NCBI GenBank assembly: GCA_029990175.1
Contig: JARKIP010000017.1
Span: 32,599,001 to 32,663,000, forward strand
Source of the DNA: Petunia secreta
Taxonomy: Eukaryota; Streptophyta; Magnoliopsida; Solanales; Solanaceae
Reading direction: 5' to 3'
Length of the DNA stretch: 64,000 nucleotides
Part shown: positions 44,659 to 57,286 of the stretch, in pieces
Position numbering within the stretch: the first letter of the stretch is position 1
How the letters are laid out: each line of letters starts with the position of its first letter
Made by a program: the position numbers and the translations under genes
The notes under the pieces: generated by a model
The model's input: only the letters and a program-made list of their open reading frames with translations
The model's database searches: none
Told to the model about the DNA's origin: nothing

Positions 44659-47600
44659 TCATTCAAAGAACTGATTCTCCCCCGCAACAGCAAGCTTTCC
44701 ACTAAACATCCTCTGTCTTGCTTCAATGGCCTGTAACATCCAAATATTGCACAAAAGGTAAGTCCATTAGGTAGCATTTATAATTCTGAAGAAAGCTACC
44801 AACTCTATAGTCCCTAGTTTATTTGAATATAATACACAGTATCAGATATAATTCTTCCCTTTTCTTCTGCTTTGCTGACTAATTCAAAAAAAAAAAAAAA
44901 CAAAGGGTATGGCCTAAAGCAGGAAGAAATTTGTTCCATTCACATGGCCTAAACCCGACTCTTTCGGTTAAGAGCGGAGGAATCTCATTCATCCCACTAC
45001 ATTCCTCAGGTGAATAGTATCAATTTATTGTCTCTCGAAAAGAAGGCTTATTGCAACCACAAACATGATCAGATTCTTTCTCATTAGCTATTTTAACTGA
45101 AAAACTGTTTATGTCTACCAATTGATTACCAATCATGATCAGATTCCGTTCTCATTAGAAGAAATCTCCCCGTGCCCAGCTAGTACCCCTGTGTGAGAGG
45201 GGTCAAGCTAGGGGACTTTCATTTAACACTATCATGCAACTTGCCAAGGATACCCTATTGTTGGTGTAAAAGGGACTAGTTTTCATATGAAGCAATAATT
45301 GAAAGGAAGTGTCACAGCTAGTACAAACCCAAGGTGAAAGTGGAATAGTTGTGAATACCTGTTTTTCCCAATTGGTGAAGCCTGTGATAAGGGATAGTGA
45401 AATAGATATGCACAGTTGCTCCAGCTACTAATCCACTCCAAAGGCCCTTTCCATTTAGATGCAAGACAAATCCCAGTAATAGAGCCACTGGAATTCCAAC
45501 CAAATAATATGCTCCAAGATTGACATAGGCTCCAATATGCTGCCAACCACTTCCTCTCGCAACTCCTGATACAACGACCAAGTCACATTAAAAAGCCTGA
45601 AAATGCAACTCTTGTTTCTCTTGTTAATCAATGTGATATTTTGTTTTCCATGTAAAAAAGCTTTAAAAACCTTTTTTTGTTCTCAATTTGCATTATGCAA
45701 AGGGAAAACGATAAAATATACCCCTCTACTATACAAAGTATCTTAATTTTACCCTCCCTTATACATTTGGATCATTCATGCATGTACCCCATTAGCAAAT
45801 CATCTTATATTTACCATCGATCCTCATGGAGATCCAATGGAGCTCCGACCAAGTATAACGGAAGGTAAATTTAACCCACTGAACATTGGATCTCAAAGTA
45901 TTTTTGACATGTGGAACCTGAACTCTATTAAGTCAAGGGCAAATACGAGACAATGCACCTACGACAAGGGTATGTTGTTCCCAAAGGATAACAAAGGGTG
46001 AAGTTACGATATTTCATATAGTAGTTGGGTATATTTGAATTTTGTTTTCCATCTGTAAAGAAAGCAAATGAGGGAGGATGGCAAAAAAAGATAACCTGAT
46101 AGTACAGCTTGTATACCATCCATGATGGTTGAGATGCAAAGAATAGGAGTAATTTCTGCAACATATGTAATTACTTCTTTCTCATCGCTAAAAACAAAGC
46201 CCCATACATGGCGGACCGTGAATAAACTGATACTTGCAAGAACAAACTCTGTGACAGCAAGACTTAGCACAGCACCTAAAGCAATTTTTGCTGCCTGTGG
46301 TCTGCCAGCGCCAAGCTCATTTGAAACCCGAGTGCTACAATATCATTTGCTTGAAAATTTACATATTTATCTATGCATCTAGCAAAATCAGATAAATGCT
46401 GAATTGATATGACAAGAGCAAACCTGGCAGCAGCACCAAAAGAATAAGGTATATGGTAGTGCACTGAAGTGGTTGTAAAGCTGTTCTCAAAGATAATTAG
46501 ACCATAAAGCGCATCAGTATATCAACATATCAAGGAAAAAGGAAAAAGGAAAAACAATTTAAGGGTGTGTTTTGTATTACAGAACTCATAAAATAGTTTT
46601 CCGGTGTTCCAATGGAGATTGGAAAATATTTTCCAAAAAAAGGAGGAAAAAAAAACAAAGAATGATTTTGATCTCGGCAAAGCTTTGAATATTAGAACTG
46701 TTATTATTTTGTAATGTGGTTAAGGCTATGATATGAGGTTAAGAGTTGAAGGAAAATGACTTCCGCCCAAAAGTGAAGTCATGATCAGATTTTAGAAGAT
46801 TCACTCCTATTTACTTTCCCTAGTTAGAACATAATATGTGTGAATAAATTCATGCTACATCTTTGAGTAATAGACAAGAAATTCTCCCAAAATACTTTCT
46901 CTTACATCCTGTATAATAGTTTCTGGCAACCAAATTCTAGAAAACAACTTAATTTATGGAAAACATTTTCCTTCATACCAGGTACACCCTGGAAGAGAGA
47001 AAGAAGCATACCATATGGATAGAACAGAAGTCTCCAATGCTGGATGTGGCAATAGACCAGAAAGCAGAATGATTAGCTCAAACGACCACCATTCCAAGCT
47101 ATAACCATGGTAACAAAAGAAATTAATATATTAGCGATCAAGAGATAAACAAAGCTATCTCTATCACAATGAAGATAGGTACGTTGTTGCTATTGACATA
47201 ATTACCAAACCATTACAGATGATGGGATAGCGAACTGGAAAAAGTCCCCAATAGTTAATAAAACGTCCCTAGAAAACGATGATCGAGTCTTTTCACAAGT
47301 TGATGAGTACTTCACATAAAGCATAAGCATGATCACATTCAACCAATACGATATACCAATTGACATTGCTGCTCCTGCAATCCCCAAATGCAATTTGAAT
47401 ACAAAAATCCAACATAAAGGAACTTGGAAGCACAGAGACACAACTCCACTTATAAGCATTGGTAGGATTAAACTCTGTGCCTGCAAGTACCGGACAATTG
47501 ACTGAAGAATAGCATATGGGAATAGTGTAGGAATGAGCCAAATTGTGTATTTTCCAGCTGCAGTCGCAATTGCAGGATCTTGGCCCATCATTATTAGCAA

Positions 47601-48875
47601 TTTATCCGTGAAGATCCAAAGAACAGAGACTGGTATGCATACTAGGAATAGGCAAATAATTGCACCGTAAGTAAAAGTTCCAAGTTTTCGATATTGTCCT
47701 GCTCCATATGCTTGCCCACATAGTGTTTCCAGTGCACTAGACATTCCAAACTGTTCCACAAATTAAATTTATGTCATTAACATTCTTCATTTATACAAGG
47801 ATAACAAAGCTATATCTGCAAGCAGTCATATGTGCTAATATGTTCATGCCTTTTTATTGGCAAGACATGGGGCAATAAGCCCGCTTTCACAGATTCCCGT
47901 GTTTCTCAATTGAAAGATAAGCGTGCCAAGCCATCTAAACAAAGTTACACTGTCAAAGAAGAGAGCCATCACAATGCCAATGGTCAGTTTCCACTCATTA
48001 CTAAAGCCTTACTCCACAGAATAAAGAAACTCAATTGAGCTAATAAACTTGACCCAAGGAATATGTCAAGCTCCCATCTTATTTACCAAGAAGACATAGC
48101 TATATGTCAACATCTATATTAAGTATAAATCGCAATGAACAAAGATTAATATCAAAGAATTCAGCAATAAATGCTTTCGAAATTCCTACTTTCTTCGATG
48201 ATGGTTTAGGCAGAAAACATCTCATTCGACTAGGTTATGTGATGTTAGAACTAACATAACAAGGGAAGACTATTTAGCTTGAGGATGGATTGATGTTTCT
48301 GATTAGTGCTACAGAATCACATCTAGTTATTGATGCTTAATGTTACTGTGATATTAATCTCTTAACATGTTTCACCAACTATTGAGTATGTCACCAAATC
48401 CCTAGTAAATAATCACCAGATCAACGATGATATTATTAGGAAATGTCACGAAATTATATTTTGTCACGTTATGGTAACTTAACTTAACACACTATAATAG
48501 TGAAGTCTGAAAATCTATTGCTTGCCATGTATTAATATAACTGAACTTTACCCATTATAACAGACTAGATAGACTACGAGAAGTGAAAAACTGTAACTAT
48601 GGAAGCTAGAAGAACAGATAATATCAACTTACAAGAACACTGAAGCCAGTAACATTGGAAAGTGAAGTAGCGATTGAAGCACTAGAAAGTTGAAGTTCAC
48701 CAAGATGACCCAACATTATCATTGGTGAAACTCTCAATAAATACTGTGACACTGTCACCACTATCATTGGTAATGCTATTCTACTCACTTCCTTAAGTTC
48801 TGCTACAAATACCTTACTCCTGTTATTCCCTTCTTCTTTCTCAGGAAGTAGCAGCAATGACTCTTCCATGGCCAT
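44659..48875 (-). CDS. MATE-family (DTX-type) efflux transporter, seven exons, frameshift in exon 6
   Basis: Plant multidrug-and-toxic-compound-extrusion proteins export organic metabolites or cations in exchange for protons through a 12-helix membrane fold. Exons read from the splice signals: 48875-48633, 47750-47206, 47098-47012, 46480-46424, 46334-46096, 45565-45359 and 44730-44659; all introns are GT...AG and phases agree. Family motifs: PMIMLGHLGELQLSSASIA, ALETLCGQAYGAGQY, MGQDPAIATAAGKY, LEWWSFELIILLSGLLP, STRVSNELGAGRPQAAK and GVARGSGWQHIGAYVNLGAYY. The start reads MAMEESLLLLPEKEEG and the terminal exon AIEARQRMFSGKL...FFE. Intended length is about 483 residues, normal for the family. 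Near 45404-45411 the frame slips by what looks like a missing AT dinucleotide, so the spliced message would stop two codons into exon 7. Substrate cannot be told from sequence. Confidence 0.9.
45700..46047. mobile_element. Mutator-like MITE in MATE intron 5
   Basis: Inverted ends 'aaaatatacccctctactat' (left) and, reversed, 'caaatatacccaactactat' (right) bound about 350 bp without coding capacity. This end type is common in plant Mutator-like MITEs. The target duplication was not resolved. Confidence 0.5.
46562..46990. mobile_element. TIR MITE in MATE intron 3
   Basis: Left end AGGGTGTGTTTTGTATTAC and right end (reversed) AGGGTGTACCTGGTATGAAGG form a pair. Both are followed inward by 'gttttcc'-type strings. 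About 430 bp, non-coding, and it occupies most of intron 3. Superfamily not determined. Confidence 0.6.
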
Positions 48876-49081
48876 AAAATTTGTCCTTGAAATTAAATAC
48901 AGTGCTATAATTTTTCAGTCTTGATTTGTTCTGAACTGACTATATTTTAGATGCGAGGGTGAAAGGGTGATGGAACTCACTCAAATAAGAAACTAAATTA
49001 TTTTGTATTAAGTGGACCTGAGTCTTCCAAGCTCTATAGCTGATGGCGGTGAAAACCAGCTTGGATGCTTTATTATTATTA
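48876..49081 (-). promoter_or_regulatory. Probable MATE promoter / 5' untranslated region
   Basis: On the minus strand upstream of the start codon there are TA-rich strings (AAAATATAG near 48943 and TTATAGCACTG near 48903) that could act as a TATA box. Only about 200 bp of non-transposon sequence separates the start from a MITE at 49082. The promoter is inferred from position. Confidence 0.3.
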
Positions 49082-49341
49082 CTACCCTTCCGTTTAAAAA
49101 AAGATGAACCTTTTCACTTTTTGAAAGTCAATTTGACTAATCTTTGAAGCTAAATTAGACTATATTAAATTAATATTTTCAAATAAAAATTTGCATATTC
49201 AAAACTATACGAAAAGTACTATAACATGCAACTCTTCGCATATCAATATGATGAAAAGAATCATCTTAAATTGTTGGTCAAAATTCATCCAGTTTGACTC
49301 TCGAAAAGCGAAAAGGTTCATCCATTCTGAAACAGAGGGAG
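49082..49341. mobile_element. Stowaway-type MITE upstream of the MATE gene
   Basis: Ends CTACCCTTCCGTTT and (reversed) CTCCCTCTGTTTC are flanked by TA. Sub-terminal 'aagatgaacc' and 'ggttcatc' also pair. 260 bp, no coding capacity, same family as the MITE at 19771-19998. Confidence 0.8.
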
Positions 49342-49404
49342 TACCTACCTTGTATACTACTTTATGGAGGACACAACAAGAGCAACCCATTTTGATGTTT
49401 CCTA

Positions 49405-49745
49405 CTTTTTTTTTTTTCTTTTTTGGTAACGACGATATTAATATATTACTTAGTCAAAAGTCATACAGGAAACAGATTGACTAAAAGACATCCAAAAGTA
49501 GTGTTTACAGGTGGCAAAACAGCACCCCTGTCTACAAAGTTACAAAAACTAGTATTATTACACAACAAAACAGAAGTAGCAAAAGTAGAGATACTAGAAC
49601 GAGGAACAAGTCTAGTTCTAAAGCAGCCTTCATGATCCTGTTGGAACAACGGTAGAACAAAAGGTGGTGGGTGATTCCAAAAGGTGATGAAGTTGTCCCA
49701 TGCCAATGAAAGTACATATTTAGTCATACTATCAGCAACTAACAT
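49405..49745 (-). pseudogene. LINE 3' tail (RNase H end)
   Basis: The minus-strand frame reads VADSMTKYVLSLAWDNFITFWNHPPPFVLPLF, resembling the C-terminal RNase H region of plant LINE ORF2. On the plus strand it is preceded by a T-rich run (49406-49423), equal to a poly(A) tail on the minus strand. It is 5'-truncated; no convincing target duplication was found. Confidence 0.6.
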
Positions 49746-50437
49746 TTTGTTCGTATAACAGAATTTAAGTTATAGTAATATTTACTTAAGTTTTTTACTA
49801 TGTTATATTGTACGATTACTTCATCTTAAATAGCTTTAAATTTATGAAATCTTACTCATATTTGCTGTTATCACTTTACCTAAAAAGTTTAAAATATGAA
49901 AGAGATCTTATTCATATTGGGTTAAATATATCTTTGCCGTGTCCATTGCGCAAAAATCTAATTCTTCTACTATCTTGTCTTTGCTCTAATATTATATTAA
50001 ATTATTTGATTACCTTATTCCAAAGTTTAAACTAACAAATAGAATAATTTTTATTTAATTAAATTATGTGTTAAAAAATCTTAATATACTGTTTCATGGG
50101 TGAGAATATATACTTTATCTTACAAAGTCAAAACCTAATATGGTACTATCGATTACCGATAGTAACACTTTATATGGAGTGTAAGATTACTTGTGGATAT
50201 TAGGTACATAGGTATATATTGACCAGCCTTTAGAACTGGATAGATGATCGACAGGGAAATTTTTTGTAGTGAAAGATGGGATCTTTATCCTTTATTAAAG
50301 GTGTGGATTTAAATCTTGGAATAAAAAAGAAATTGGTAAAGAGTTTTCTTATTTAATAGATTTCAGAAACTAAAAGTATGGGGTTAGATAGGAACTTTAA
50401 TTGATTGTTGGAATTAGTAGAAACATAATGATTTATA
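49746..50437. other. AT-rich intergenic DNA
   Basis: No element ends, domains or repeats could be assigned. The short open frames are AT-rich and without recognisable motifs. Confidence 0.45.
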
Positions 50438-51150
50438 GGTTGTTTGACCAAGTTTCTGGACAGCCAAAAGTACTTATTTTGAAATATTGAGGTATTTAGT
50501 CAAGCTTTTAGGCAAAAAATAAGTGTTTTTGAGTAGTAGAAGAAGCCGTTTTTCTGTTGTGGCAAAGAAGTTGGAAAAAGTAATTTTTTCCAAAAAGCAT
50601 AAGCTGTTTTTAATTTCTATCATTCCAAAAATATCCTTACCAAAAATACTTATTTACCTAATTAGCGCTATTTATTTTTTACTAATGATTATAATATATA
50701 AGTATTACATTATTTGTTTTATTCTATTATGCATACCTATATCATTATTATTGGAAGCTTTGAATCAAATTGCATATTTTTTAAGATATGAATTTAAAAT
50801 GTTCAATTATGAATGTTTTAGTTTTAAAAATATAACTAAATAATAAAGTTAAATAGTCTTTGATAACAAATACTTATATCTTGTTTGACATTACTTCTCT
50901 AAAGTCAAAAGTGTTTTATTTTTAAAGTGTTTTTTTTTTTTTTTTGGAATTTTGAGGTGTTTGGCAACAAAAAAAGAAATACTTTTAAGTAGAAGAAGAA
51001 GCAGTTTTTCGGTTTTTGGGGAGAAGCTACAAATACCTTCTTCCAAGAAATAGAAGCAGTTTATTAATTTTTTCAAGACAAAAATATCATTACCAAAAAT
51101 CCATATTTACCAAATTATTCCTCATTAATTAACCATATCTCTCCACATAA

Positions 51151-51218
<68 letters not shown>

Positions 51219-51706
51219 TTTTACAAATCCTCTCCCTCTCAGGATTAGTTTTTATTTTTAAATATTTCTATCAACCATGTATAGGATATCCTATTCTTTA
51301 AATCATCTTTTAAAAGTAAGTAATTGCAAGAAATACCTAAATCCATTATTACTTTGACTTAACTATATTTTATGTTGTTCAACAACTTAGATTTATATCT
51401 TTTACTTTATGTTTTATATTTTAACTAAATAAATTTTTTTTAATTAAAGTCTTTTATGATAAACATTGAACAAAAATCTATTAATCCAAATGTAAAATGT
51501 ATTTGGATGTCCTTTTCGAAATTTGACACTCAAAAGTACTTTTCGTAAAAATTAGCCAAACACAAATTATTTATCAAAAGTATTTCTCCAATGAATTGTG
51601 CAAACACAAACTGCTTATTATCTAAAAGTATTTCTCTGAAAAGTACTTATGCCAAAAATACTTTTTAAAATAAGCAGTTTTTGCAGCAATATCAAACAGG
51701 CTCTTA
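50438..51706. mobile_element. TIR element(s), probably nested, with AT microsatellite
   Basis: Left end AGGTTGTTTGACCAAGTTTC and right end, reversed, GAGCCTGTTTGATATTGCTG form an imperfect pair; both continue inward into 'acttattttgaaa' or 'gcttattttaaaa'. A second, similar start (CTTGTTTGACATTACTTC, 50881) suggests one copy inserted in another. Strings like 'aaaagtact' and 'gaagcagttttt' recur on both strands. No transposase. This resembles a widespread plant MITE type; exact boundaries are uncertain. Confidence 0.5.
51155..51214. repeat. (TA)n microsatellite
   Basis: About 30 uninterrupted TA dinucleotides. Confidence 0.95.
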
Positions 51707-52139
51707 AAATCATTCTCCTAGTTAATAACTGTAAAGTGAATCTTTATATGTCCTTACTCGTAATTTAACAAAAGTACTACTGAGTTAACCAAATTCTCAA
51801 TCTGTCCAAAAGTACTCGTAGGAAAAGTATTTTTAAAAATAACCCGTTCTTAGCAAAGTTAGAATTCCGTATTAATTTGTTTACGCAGCACAATCTTCTT
51901 GGCTCTTTTTCTTTAACAAGAGATCACATTGATTTCCGCAATTGATTTAATACATAATATGCTGCTGCATCAGCCATTGATGATTGATGAGTACTGTGTA
52001 CGGAATCTTGATGGTGAAATACTTTTATAAGAAAAATCATTTTGTATTATTTAATACACGTGAAATCGACTCGCTACGAAAGAAAACTTACATATTTAAT
52101 TTCTGTGGTGATATTATGTTTCATTGAAAAAGAACTATC
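51707..52139. other. Intergenic DNA left of block B
   Basis: AT-rich; no open frame, element end or repeat that I can assign. Confidence 0.45.
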
Positions 52140-52320
52140 AGTCGACAACTCGACATCACATGAATCGACCAAGACGAGATAATATTGTTTAGGAATCAAA
52201 ATTGGCGTCTCACTAGAGATAAACAACTTCGAGCGTTCAATGAAGAAAGGTGTTTGTCTTGCCTTTTAGTAATAGCCAAAGTGGTTGGGGAGGGGGTTGA
52301 AAGCTACCATTGCTCAATAC

Positions 52321-52667
52321 TATTTTTTTTTTTTGGTAGGAACATGAGATAACATTAGATAAAATCGCGGAACATTACAGGTAGCGTTCGTACTACTGTT
52401 ACGAGAAGTCGTACCACTATTATTACAAGCAACAGTACTAGGGGAAGAAATGGCATTGAGCGCATTTAAATTCCCTAACGTAGACAACATAGCACAAATA
52501 TTATTCGATGTCCTAATAACAAAAGAAGTGTCAACTCTATCTTCCAACAAACATTGCTGGACAATATCCGGCGGCACCGCATAGGGGATAGTAGAAGAGG
52601 TGGTAGACTGGTAGGAAGCTCCTTTAGACAAGAGGTGAGCTACTCTATTTTCTTGCCGAAAAACCAT
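52321..52667 (-). pseudogene. 5'-truncated LINE insertion (RNase H tail) with target duplication
   Basis: The minus-strand frame begins VFRQENRVAHLLSKGAS and continues YAVPPDIVQQCLLEDRV, the end of a plant LINE ORF2. A T-run at 52322-52334 is its poly(A) tail. A near-perfect ~15-bp duplication, 'accattgctcaatact', flanks it (about 52305-52320 and 52665-52680). Block A shows the corresponding empty site. The insertion is only about 350 bp, hence dead on arrival. Confidence 0.85.
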
Positions 52668-53155
52668 TGCTCAATACTAATGTGTACAATCCTGCACTGA
52701 TTAATTATAGTAAATCAATTTATAAACAAATTATTAGGTTGATGTTCATTTATAATATTTATAACAAATAAATTGGGTAAAATTGTAAATGAGCACTGGT
52801 TACTGTGCATAGATTTACTCTGTTACTGGTTAATTATAGTCGAATCAATTATACTTTAATAATTCATAGAAAATTTAGATTGATGTTCATTTATAAACAA
52901 ATTATTAGTTAACATTTTACTATTAATATAATCATTCGGTTAATGTCAAAATATAATCAAATCAATAGTTATTTGTTTAATATTTTGTTGAGTTACTTAA
53001 TTTTTCAATAATCCCTGAATCACACGGTTAATATTTAACTATGTGTATAACCATTCAATTTATGTTCAATTAAAATCATATCAATAGTTTAATATTTTAC
53101 TATGTGCAGTATTCGTCAAAGTGATGGTCAATTATAATTAAACTTTTAAATTAAT

Positions 53156-53906
53156 TTTTTTTTTGGTAACTAATTACTTTTATTACCAAATTGAGAATTT
53201 ACAGCTCAAGAACAAGAAAAAAAAAAACTGAAACATGTTACTTGACATCCCTAGTAAGGGTAAAGACTATCACATTTTGCCTACAACTAACTAACTAACC
53301 GGGTAGTAACATAGACTTACCAATCTCTTAGCTAACTTCGGCTTGTTGGATCCTCTGAAGTGTACTTCTTGGACAATGATTTTGATAATGTCATCCAGTA
53401 TCCTTTTATTCTTTTGAAACTCGACAAAGTTCCTTTCTTGCCACACATAGTAGATAGTAGCAGTTAGAGCCACTCTATACAAAGTAGCTATAGTTCATTT
53501 CCCATTACAGTTCTCCGGAGACCACTTCAGCTCATTTTATAGCCCCTGGGATTTCTAGTAATGCCTTCAATGCAAAATCTTCTTCTAATATAAGAAGAGG
53601 TGGTGCAATGGAAGAATAAATGTTCAATACATTCCATTGAGGCAGCACGGAGAGAGCATTCTTGGGCTGTAACAATGCCCAATTTGAAGAGTCTATCCTT
53701 CTTGTAAGGTTTTTCTTGTGCATGCATGTTCACAACAAAGATCCACTTGGCTGCCCCTGGATTACAGAGGAGCCTTCTCCATGAGACTCTTTCAAAATCA
53801 CCTAGCAACTTTGTGTACACTCCTGATTGAGAACTCTTGCATATTCATGAAGTCCTCGATGCTCATACCTGCAGCTAGCACGCACTCTTTGATTTTGAAT
53901 ATCTTC
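53156..53906 (-). pseudogene. LINE ORF2 3' part (zf-RVT and RNase H-side end)
   Basis: The minus-strand frames carry CVLAAGMSIEDFMNMQ, EFSIRSVYTKLLGDFERVSW, the zf-RVT-like KDRLFKLGIVTAQECSLRA and ECIEHLFFHCTT, then TATIYYVWQERNFVEFQ. This is the C-terminal part of a plant LINE ORF2. A T-run at 53156-53164 is the poly(A) end. Its upstream coding part resumes at 62096, because a CACTA element split it. Several stops are present. Confidence 0.82.
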
Positions 53907-53929
53907 CACTACTAGAAAAAAGGTGTTTT

Positions 53930-54235
53930 CCGACCGCCAATACGGTCGGACAATGGTCGGCTAGCCAATTGATGTCCGACCAAACACAACGTTTGGATAA
54001 TGGCTGGTCGCACAAAGGCGTCCGACCGATTCCGTCCGACATATGGACCGCTCTTTGGTTGGACAATGGTCGCACAGATGATTTTCTGGAAAATTATTTC
54101 TGAAGCTGTCCGACCGATTTGGTCGGAGATTGTAATTTCTGGGAAAAAATTTCTTCAAGTTTCAGACCGATTCGGTCGGACATTGTAATTTCTGGAAAAA
54201 AATACTCCTATTTTGGACCGATTCGGTCGGAAATC
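53930..54235. repeat. CACTA sub-terminal repeats, left end
   Basis: Multiple copies of a palindrome close to CCGACCGATTCGGTCGG, at about 53930-53990, 54010-54050, 54108-54126, 54165-54182 and 54217-54230. In En/Spm such repeats bind the TNPA-type protein. A shorter set lies at the right end. Confidence 0.85.
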
Positions 54236-54450
54236 TGGGTAAAACCTGCAAAATAAAAGTTGTAATTAGAGCTCCACTACCTGTAAATACAGTAAGATCC
54301 AGCACCCAGTAAATAATAGGTTTCTACAAGCCTTAATATTTTTCTAAACAAGCTTATTGCCTTTCAACTAAAAGTTTAACAATTTACAAAACATCAACAC
54401 TTCATAACGATCAAACAAGTTAAACAACTTAACAACAAGAAGTCTAACAA

Positions 54451-56250
54451 TCAAATAAGTTTAACAAAAACTAACCACAAGTCTAAAAAGATCAACAATC
54501 CATTATTACTACTCTGTTTTCTTAGAACTAGACTCAGACGACGAGTTGCATTGACGTTTGCTCTTGCTTTTCCCCCGCTCTTGCTTTTGCTCTTGCCCTT
54601 GCCCTTCTTCTTTCCCTTATCCAAATTACCACACATAAAGTTCTGCATCATTTCCCGCATGTCTTTCATACTTGCCTCATTACGCAAATGATCTTCTTCA
54701 CTCTTTCTCTTAAGCTCTTCGATTTCATTGCGCAACGAGACTTCCACTGCTGGATGAATTGAACTAGAAGGAGTGTAAGTGCCAAATAAACCTGGATTTA
54801 AATGATCCAAGGCATACTGCGATCCAAGGTCATATGCACTTCCCTTCTTTCACCTCCAACCATAGTGCGGTTTCCTCCTCTAGTGTCATTGGAGCTGGGG
54901 TACTGCTACCACACTCGGATGCCTGACTTGCCATCCTTTCTTCATAAGACGTTGTAGCCTTTACTTGAAAAAAATTTAATAAAAAGAATTAGATTTACAA
55001 ATATTGACGGATTATACAAACAAGTTTGAATTTAATAACTTACATATGCCTCTCTAGCGCGCTCCTCGACCCAGAGTACTTCTCCTTTTTTGTTCCTGTA
55101 TATATATCTCTTCTTAAAGATTTCGGGCACAGGTACTGGCCGCCCTTCTTCCTTTTCCTGCAAAATTAAAAAGATGACCAGTTAGATAGAAAATTAATGA
55201 GAGTTACATTAAATAATACATATAATATTTAATAAGTTACCATTATCATCCGCTGAGTCGCTGCACTAACTGAACATCCGGTGTGCAGTGATCCACCCTT
55301 TTCGGAGGCTCACGCTGTCTTTCCTTGGGCACTCTTCTTCTTAAATTCATCACTCTCCCAGTATTGCATATATTTTACCCAAACATCCGGGTATATCCAA
55401 TCGGGCTTCATTCCTTTATCCCGACAATCATACAGGCTACCTTTAACTCTATCTGCACATTTTTCGAGGAAATTACTTCGGATAACGCTATCAAAGGCAG
55501 GATGCCGCTTACGCTTTGTCTGAAACAATTAAAAATATTAGATTTTTAAAAAAGTGCTACTTAACTAAATTATTAAAAAACAAAACATAGTTATTACCTT
55601 AAAATTGTCAAACATGAACATCTTTACATGGAAGGGTACCTTACCCCCAGGATGCCCATGCCTCACTCCATCTAGCTCTAATGCATACTGTGACTATGGG
55701 AGTAGCCACATGCGAGGGAGTAAAACTAGATAAAAATCACTAGTGTTAATAAATATACTAAAAAATTAAACTTTACAGTAGTATTAAATAGTTAAAAACT
55801 AACAAAAAATAATGCTTACTCACGACTAGCCTCAGAATAAATCCTCACCCTCCCGTCTTCATCATATGATCATGGTTCACCAATGTAAAAAGGCGAGCTC
55901 AAATGATAATGTGGTACATTAGGTGGTATCGAAGCGCCCACAGAGCTCCGACCAGAAGGTGGTACAGTAGATCCAGTAGGAGCAGATGATGAAGGGGAAT
56001 GTGATGGACTAGAAGATGGCGAAGGCATGGATGAGCTCATGCCATGCGGACGAACAACATAACCAGGAGATGTAGGAAGTGGCATGCCAGGGGGAAAGGC
56101 AGCGAGAGGAGTGAAAAAACCAGGAGCATATGTAGACAGAGGAGATGTAGGAAGCATATGAGGTACAGGAGCAGGAGGAGTAGTATGACCAGAAGCAGGA
56201 GAGGTACTTTGAACCTTTCTTTTCCCCCTAGCCTTCTCCGTAGATGTCAT
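54451..56250 (-). pseudogene. CACTA second gene, Transposase_24 (TNPA-like) family
   Basis: Minus strand. The first exon-like frame (56250-55870) is a Pro/Ser/Thr-rich stretch (MTSTEKARGKRKVQSTS...). Then come short pieces around 55700-55600 (LDGVRHGHPGGKVPFHVKMF). The Transposase_24 core is at 55528-55310: HPAFDSVIRSNFLEKCADR, DKGMKPDWIYPDVWVKYMQY and ESDEFKKKSAQGK. Next come QRMIM, EEGRPVPVPEIFKKRYI and WVEERAREAY (about 55260-55040). A C-terminal coiled coil with a Lys/Gly-rich tail lies at 54810-54451. Introns separate the parts. The protein is presumed to bind the sub-terminal repeats. Whether every junction is still functional cannot be seen, so I call it a probable pseudogene. Confidence 0.72.
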
Positions 56251-56389
56251 ATCTGTAAAATAAGCACAATATAAGCAAATTATAAATTTATATGGAATAC
56301 ATTTATAAAGTAGTGCTAATAATTGTAGTAAAGTAACAACAACAAACTACGAACATGTCAATCATCATCATTCGTCTCAAGGTCATCGG

Positions 56390-57194
56390 CTATTTCTTCT
56401 TCCTCGCTCGTCTCATCATCAATTCTTCCTCGCTTGTTTCAACGTCGTCCATATATTCATCCTCCTTGTTTGCCCTAGATGTTCCTTCTCCAAAATTAGC
56501 CGTGTTTTTTCCACGTCTAACTATCGATTCATCAAATTCTTCATAGATGCCTTCACTATGTTTCAACTTATCGGCTAATTCAATATCCGCAATCAAGGGA
56601 ACAGTTGAAACCTCATTTTGATATGCAACATCTAATACATCATCTACTTCAACTCTTCCCACCGGCTTGCCTTTTAGAACAGCCCATCAATTGGCATTGG
56701 CTTTGGGTTTGGTTTTGCTCTTTGTCGGTGGATAAAGAATGTACCACACTTGCTTCACATTCTGGGCAATGATGAAAGGATCATAATGTCCATATGACCT
56801 TCTGTGATTAACTTCAACTGTTTTAGAACATGGGACTACCTTCGTACCCTTGGGACTCGGATCAAACCACCTGCACCGAAAAAGCACCAATCTTTTACGA
56901 CGCCAACCCACTGTAAAATCTATTTCTAAAATCTTCTCAATCACACACCATAGTAATCAAAGTCTACATGCTGGTCACCAGTACCACCTTTCACACACAC
57001 ACCGCCGTTGTTAGTTTTCTTTTCCAAGGACCATTCTTTAGTATGAAACTTGCACCCATTAACAAAGTACTTAGACATCCTCTTGTATTTATAATAAGGC
57101 CCGTGAGATATATCATGCAACAATGGGAAGTTTATGCCATTATCCGGATTGAGTACCTATATAAAGTTCAAGACAGTTGTACACATTAAACCAA

Positions 57195-57286
<92 letters not shown>

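Noticed and set aside
47293..47541. Alternative minus-strand frame over MATE exon 2
   Set aside because: Shadow of the real exon frame, which carries all the MATE motifs.
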